This document shows positions 7,243-9,878 of a stretch of 9,878 bases of DNA, piece after piece. The DNA is taken from positions 1-9,878 of the forward strand of contig JAMCQK010000229.1 of the NCBI GenBank assembly GCA_023382135.1, read 5' to 3'. Under the pieces are notes generated by a model. The model was not told where the DNA came from. It ran no database searches and saw only the letters and a list, made by a program, of their open reading frames with translations. A program made the translations under genes and the position numbers. The stretch's first letter is position 1. Each line of letters starts with the position of its first letter. The DNA is from Deinococcus sp. (lineage in GTDB: Bacteria > Deinococcota > Deinococci > Deinococcales > Thermaceae).

Positions 7243-7314
7243 GGAGCGATTTCCGCCCTGAAGTAATCGGAGACGGTATAAGGCGCCTGGCGTTTTCTTT
7301 TGCCTGCGTGGTAA

Positions 7315-7806
7315 TCAGCGGGGAGCGGCAAAACCCTTTCTAAGCCAGTCTCCCGACTTCCCCCCTGTTTTGCTGAGGAGCCGCACGTGGCTGACCTCGA
7401 GACCCTTACTCACCGCCTTGAGCATGTCGTAGACCGTTAACGCGGCCACGGCGGCGGCGGTCAAAGCTTCCATCTCCACACCGGTCTCGGACTTGGTGCG
7501 CACGGTGGAGGTAATTTTGATCAACGCTTTTTCCGGCAAAAACTCCAGCTCAACCGATGCGTTGGAGATGGGAATAGGGTGGCAGAGGGGGATCAGGTCG
7601 CTGGTTTTTTTGGCGGCCATGATTCCCGCAAGCTGGGCCACGGTTAGCGGGTCGCCTTTGCGCGTGGTGCCATTCCGCAGGGTCTTCACCGCTTCTTTGG
7701 TTAGCTTTACACAAGCCTCTGCCGTGGCGGTGCGCACGGTGGGCTCTTTGTGCGAGACATCTACCATACGGGGCTTGCCTTTTTCGAAGTGGGTGAGCTT
7801 GCTCAT
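7315..7806 (-). CDS. moaC: Cyclic pyranopterin monophosphate synthase (MoaC)
   Basis: MoaC works with MoaA in the first stage of molybdenum cofactor synthesis, converting 3',8-cyclo-7,8-dihydro-GTP to cyclic pyranopterin monophosphate in the cytoplasm. The 163-residue length is normal. Conserved stretches are MVDVSHKEPTVRTA, AGIMAAKKTSDLIPLCHPI, TGVEMEALTAAAVAALTVYD and LLSKTGGKSGDW. The catalytic residues known from E. coli correspond to K50 (RKGD), D127 and K130 (YDMLK). The ATG at 7804-7806 gives the usual MSxLTHF beginning. It has no Shine-Dalgarno but a TANNNT box 6 nt upstream, so the message may be leaderless. It is the only molybdenum-cofactor gene here, lying 110 bp downstream of the ABC permease on the same strand. 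Confidence 0.95.
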   Translation of the reverse strand: MSKLTHFEKGKPRMVDVSHKEPTVRTATAEACVKLTKEAVKTLRNGTTRKGDPLTVAQLAGIMAAKKTSDLIPLCHPIPISNASVELEFLPEKALIKITSTVRTKSETGVEMEALTAAAVAALTVYDMLKAVSKGLEVSHVRLLSKTGGKSGDWLRKGFAAPR

Positions 7807-7812
7807 ACAACC

Positions 7813-7840
7813 AGCCTAAGGCTGAATGGCCAAAACCCAA
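7813..7840 (-). promoter_or_regulatory. Candidate leaderless promoter of moaC
   Basis: On the minus strand TTGGGT (7835-7840) and TAGGCT (7813-7818) are 16 bp apart, and the -10-like box ends 6 nt before the moaC ATG. The -10 sits inside a small perfect hairpin CAGCC-TAA-GGCTG (7812-7824, written on +). The hexamers are not strong, so this remains tentative. Confidence 0.35.
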
Positions 7841-7857
7841 AAGCCCGGCATCGGATT

Positions 7858-7887
7858 AAAAGAGAAACTTGAGCCGGTACTACTCAA
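7858..7887 (-). terminator. Weak terminator-like hairpin after the ABC permease
   Basis: TTGAG (7869-7873) and CTCAA (7883-7887) form a perfect 5-bp stem with a 9-nt loop. Read on the minus strand it is followed by GTTTCTCTTTT. The stem is short and only moderately GC-rich, so termination may be partial. It would separate the ABC operon from moaC. Confidence 0.35.
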
Positions 7888-7916
7888 CACTTTGCACCCC
7901 AAGCTTCCGGCTGTCT

Positions 7917-8699
7917 TTACACGTCCTTTCGGTCGAATACCAGCATGGCAAGCCCGGAGAAACCGGCGGTGTAGATGAACAAGAGCGAGAGGCCCATAAA
8001 GAGGCTGCTAGGCTCTACGTAAAGCCCAAGATAGGTGGTGAGCAGGAAAGGCTGCACGCTCGGAAAAGCTACCAACAAACGCATCAACAATAGCGAAGAA
8101 ATGGCCGCCAGCGCCGCCGTGGTGGTGGCCAGGAAGATGGTTCCGTAGAGCAGAGACAGCGCCGCAATGGGCGCGAGCACCAAGCCGGCGAGCAAGTGGG
8201 CTTTGACCACTTCCAACAAGGCGGCCTGAGAGGTCATAAGGCCCATACCCACGAAGGCCTGGATGGCATCCGGCTGGTTCAGGCCAGTACCGCCGTAGAA
8301 ATTTCCCAAACCGTACGGAATGCCCACCAAGAGCGAACCCGCCAGGCTGGTGGCCAAGAGCAGGAAAGGGTAGAGGAGCGCCACCAAGAGCTTGGCCAGC
8401 AGTAGCCGCGAGCGCGGCGAAGGGCGCAAAAGCACCGATTTAAGCGTGCCCAAGGAGACCTCGCTGCCGAGCACCTCGGCGGCGGCCATGGCTACCAGGA
8501 AAGGAAAGAGGAAGTCCATGCCGGTGCGGAGCGAGAGCGCGGGCACCTGCCAGGCAGAGATCAGGTTGAGGTGAAACTGGTTGCGAAGGCCGGGAGCAAT
8601 CACCCACAAGACCGGCAGCAATAACGAGGCCAGCAGGCCAACCTGTACCGAGCGCAAGCGAATAAGCTTGCCGAATTCCCAGACCAGGATCCTAAGCAT
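7917..8699 (-). CDS. ABC-2 type exporter permease
   Basis: A 260-residue membrane protein with about six hydrophobic segments, near residues 18-34, 60-78, 100-127, 165-185, 185-210 and 235-255. The motif GSEVSLGTLKSVLLRPSPRSRLL after the second segment is the coupling region typical of ABC-2/NatB/BcrB-like permeases. It overlaps the 3' end of the ATPase gene by 8 nt (8692-8699), so the two are translated together; a single permease suggests a homodimer paired with two ATPase copies. The partner's E-loop points to the LanFEG/BcrAB-like branch, which exports or expels peptide antibiotics from the membrane. The permease itself does not reveal the substrate. Family is sure; function is open. Confidence 0.85.
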   Translation of the reverse strand: MLRILVWEFGKLIRLRSVQVGLLASLLLPVLWVIAPGLRNQFHLNLISAWQVPALSLRTGMDFLFPFLVAMAAAEVLGSEVSLGTLKSVLLRPSPRSRLLLAKLLVALLYPFLLLATSLAGSLLVGIPYGLGNFYGGTGLNQPDAIQAFVGMGLMTSQAALLEVVKAHLLAGLVLAPIAALSLLYGTIFLATTTAALAAISSLLLMRLLVAFPSVQPFLLTTYLGLYVEPSSLFMGLSLLFIYTAGFSGLAMLVFDRKDV

Positions 8700-9582
8700 T
8701 TTTCACGCGCTCCCGGTAGTAGTCGTGAAGGTCGAAGTAGTCGGCCTCGAGGCCGTAGACCCTGAACCCTTCGCGTACCAAGGTGGCGAGCGCGGCTTCG
8801 GGGCGCCCTTCGAAGAACACCAGCCCATCGCGCGCGAGAACGCTCGAAATATCTGAAACCGTCTTGAGCACGCTGGCCGCTTTTTCCGGGTCGCTCACTC
8901 TGAGCCGGTAACGCTCGTTCTCGGCCTGGAGGACCACTTCTTCCAGCAGCCTGCCGCCCCCCAGAATGCCCACCTTGTGCGCATAAGCCGAAACCTCGCG
9001 CAGGTGGTGGGTGGAGAGAAGCACCGCGGCCCCCTGCCTGGCAAGCTCGGAAAGAATCTCGTGGACTTTTTGGATTCCCTGGGGGTCCAGGCCGCTGGTG
9101 GGCTCGTCCAGAATCAGCACCTGGGGCTCATGCAGAATGGCCGAAGCCAGGCCCAGCCTTTGGCGCTGGCCCAGCGAGTAAGTACCCACCTTCTGGTCGG
9201 CCACCGCCAGCAGTTCCAGCCTGGCGAGCACCTCGCGGATGCGCGCGGAGGCGTCCTCGAGGCCGGTGAGGAAAGCCTGCATATCCAAATTTTGCCTGCC
9301 GGTCATATGGGGGTAAAAAGCCGCGGGAGCCTCCACCACCGCACCCAGCATCCGCTTGACCGCGTAGCCGCCGCTGTGCAGATCCTCACCCAACATGCGG
9401 ACAGCGCCACTGGTGGGGAACGCCAAGCCGGTGGCCAGGCGGATCAGCGTGGTCTTGCCGGAGCCGTTCGGCCCCGCAAGCGCGTAGACCTCTCCCGGCC
9501 CAACGCTAAAGTTGACGCCCTCGAGGACCGGTTTGCGCCCGTAGCGCTTGCCCAGATCCTGGATTTCCAGAGCTGCGCTCAT
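8692..9582 (-). CDS. ABC transporter ATP-binding protein, E-loop type (LanF/BcrA/CcmA-like)
   Basis: Cytoplasmic ATPase that drives the adjoining permease. Domain order in 296 residues: A-loop Y14, Walker A GPNGSGKTT (37-45), signature SLGQRQ (136-141), Walker B VLILDEP (155-161) with D-loop SGLD, and switch His192 in LLSTHH. A regulatory-looking C-terminal extension runs from about 215 to 296. At the Q-loop position the sequence reads GAVVEAPAAFYPHMTG, with E84 in place of Gln. This Glu, followed by a P-x-x-FYP pattern and a weakly kept N-L, is known from LanF and BcrA-type ATPases of lantibiotic and bacitracin resistance. The start ATG (9580-9582) has no Shine-Dalgarno, but a perfect TATAAT 7 nt upstream implies a leaderless mRNA. 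The substrate is unknown. Confidence 0.9.
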   Translation of the reverse strand: MSAALEIQDLGKRYGRKPVLEGVNFSVGPGEVYALAGPNGSGKTTLIRLATGLAFPTSGAVRMLGEDLHSGGYAVKRMLGAVVEAPAAFYPHMTGRQNLDMQAFLTGLEDASARIREVLARLELLAVADQKVGTYSLGQRQRLGLASAILHEPQVLILDEPTSGLDPQGIQKVHEILSELARQGAAVLLSTHHLREVSAYAHKVGILGGGRLLEEVVLQAENERYRLRVSDPEKAASVLKTVSDISSVLARDGLVFFEGRPEAALATLVREGFRVYGLEADYFDLHDYYRERVKNA

Positions 9583-9589
9583 GACGCTG

Positions 9590-9595
9590 ATTATA
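9590..9595 (-). promoter_or_regulatory. Perfect -10 box giving a leaderless ABC operon mRNA
   Basis: TATAAT on the minus strand is separated from the ATPase ATG by only 7 nt (CAGCGTC), so transcription should start at or next to the start codon. The -35 position (GGGTTT at 17-bp spacing, 9613-9618) is poor. Leaderless genes with such boxes are common in Deinococcota. Confidence 0.65.
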
Positions 9596-9622
9596 CGGTG
9601 GCAGGCGTGGCAAAACCCCTTT

Positions 9623-9651
9623 TTGGAGCGCGCGGGTAACTGTGCTAGACT
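9623..9651 (+). promoter_or_regulatory. Promoter of the SRP RNA gene
   Basis: TTGGAG (9623-9628) and TAGACT (9646-9651) are 17 bp apart, and the -10 ends 6 nt before G9658, the expected RNA 5' end. The agreement of spacing and predicted start makes this a convincing sigma-A-type promoter. Confidence 0.7.
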
Positions 9652-9657
9652 CGTTTC

Positions 9658-9760
9658 GCGTCCTCGGTCCGACGCGGCGCACCAGCACGAACCGGGTCAG
9701 GTCCGGAAGGAAGCAGCCCTAAGTGCCACGGGGCGGGTGCCGTCGGGGTGCCGGGGGCGC
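9658..9760 (+). ncRNA. ffs: Signal recognition particle RNA, small bacterial (4.5S) type
   Basis: This RNA binds the SRP54 homologue Ffh and targets nascent membrane proteins to the translocon. The near-universal core CAGGTCCGGAAGGAAGCAG is at 9698-9716, with the GGAA tetraloop at 9705-9708. The 5' end GCGTCCTCGG (9658-9667) pairs with the 3' end CCGGGGGCGC (9751-9760), with two G.U pairs, to close a single long hairpin of about 103 nt. There is no Alu domain as in the longer Bacillus form. The closing stem is followed at once by TTTTGTT, so it can serve as its own terminator. Ends are inferred from the pairing and the promoter, and may be off by a few bases. Confidence 0.93.
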
Positions 9761-9829
9761 TTTTGTTCATTCGCGGGATGTGGTATCCCCCAGCCAGAAA
9801 CCGAGCTGAGAACCAGATACAAATCCACG

Positions 9830-9878
9830 CTGAGTATCTCCAGCCTGAGTTTGCCGGAAGGCTTGAAAAGCCGCGCTG
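9830..9878 (+). repeat. Dispersed element copy B, cut by the window end
   Basis: Matches the minus strand of 2624-2672 at 41 of 49 positions without a gap; all eight differences are transitions. It contains the hairpin GGCTT-GAA-AAGCC (9860-9872), the counterpart of GGCCT-GAA-AGGCC in copy A. It lies about 70 bp after ffs. The rest of the element, including its other inverted arm, should lie beyond the window. Between ffs and this repeat (9761-9829) I see only a weak hairpin at 9775-9789 and no gene. Confidence 0.75.

Larger units (their letters stand above)
7143..7296. repeat. Pair of perfect 12-bp inverted repeats enclosing hairpins (MITE-like candidate)
   Basis: AAAACGCCAGGC (7143-7154) and GCCTGGCGTTTT (7285-7296) are exact inverted copies 130 bp apart, filling most of the 196-bp gap between the convergent genes ctaDE and moaC. 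Two hairpins are nested inside. No target-site duplication is visible at the edges. It could be a small non-autonomous transposon relic, or a long-range bidirectional terminator, since the right arm runs into TTTTCTTTT. No second copy is in the window, so mobility is unproven. Confidence 0.5.

Noticed and set aside
7197..7343. 48-codon ORF on + after ctaDE, considered as oxidase subunit IV
   Set aside because: It has no two-helix membrane pattern and no ribosome-binding site, spans the terminator hairpin and overlaps the end of moaC.
8977..9639. Open frame of 220 codons on the + strand opposite the ABC ATPase
   Set aside because: Shadow of the ATPase gene; it runs through both promoters and towards ffs and has no start signal.
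9775..9789. Hairpin GGGAT-gtggt-ATCCC after ffs as a terminator
   Set aside because: The stem is short and no T-run follows. The ffs closing stem with TTTTGTT is the better terminator.
1..9878. CRISPR arrays, tRNA or rRNA genes, insertion-sequence transposases
   Set aside because: I saw no regularly spaced repeats, no tRNA-like cloverleaf and no transposase or integrase motifs. The repeats found are short and carry no genes.

Overview
The window looks like a chromosomal segment from a member of the Thermales (Deinococcota), perhaps Meiothermus or a relative. This rests on a caa3-type oxidase of the A2 class with cytochrome c fused to subunit II and subunit III fused to subunit I, on GC-rich coding sequence, and on a perfect -10 box placed so close to a start codon that the message should be leaderless. 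The genus is inferred; no 16S or database match was available.

Left part (1-7118, all + strand). The 3' part of an ATP-type phosphoenolpyruvate carboxykinase gene (pckA) enters from outside the window. A four-gene block for an aa3-type terminal oxidase follows. ctaA (heme A synthase) and ctaB (heme O synthase) make the heme. ctaC (subunit II with CuA and a fused cytochrome c) and ctaDE (fused subunits I and III) are the enzyme. ctaB, ctaC and ctaDE are tightly packed. ctaA is separated from ctaB by 188 bp holding a short inverted-repeat element, a perfect 12-bp palindrome and candidate start signals for ctaB.

Middle (7119-7314). A 196-bp gap between convergent genes holds a terminator-like hairpin, a second hairpin and a pair of perfect 12-bp inverted repeats that enclose both.

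Right part (7315-9582, - strand). moaC (molybdenum cofactor step 1) lies downstream of a two-gene ABC exporter. The exporter ATPase carries a Glu where most ABC proteins have the Q-loop Gln, as in LanF/BcrA-type peptide-resistance transporters. ATPase and permease overlap by 8 nt.

Far right (9583-9878). A divergent promoter region separates the ABC operon from a gene for the small bacterial SRP RNA (ffs). The last 49 bp are a second copy of the repeat found between ctaA and ctaB, in opposite orientation. The copies match at 41 of 49 positions; all eight differences are transitions, and two of them form a compensatory pair in a hairpin.

Most genes are familiar. The least explained items are the dispersed structured repeat, the nested inverted repeat at 7143-7296, and the substrate of the ABC exporter.
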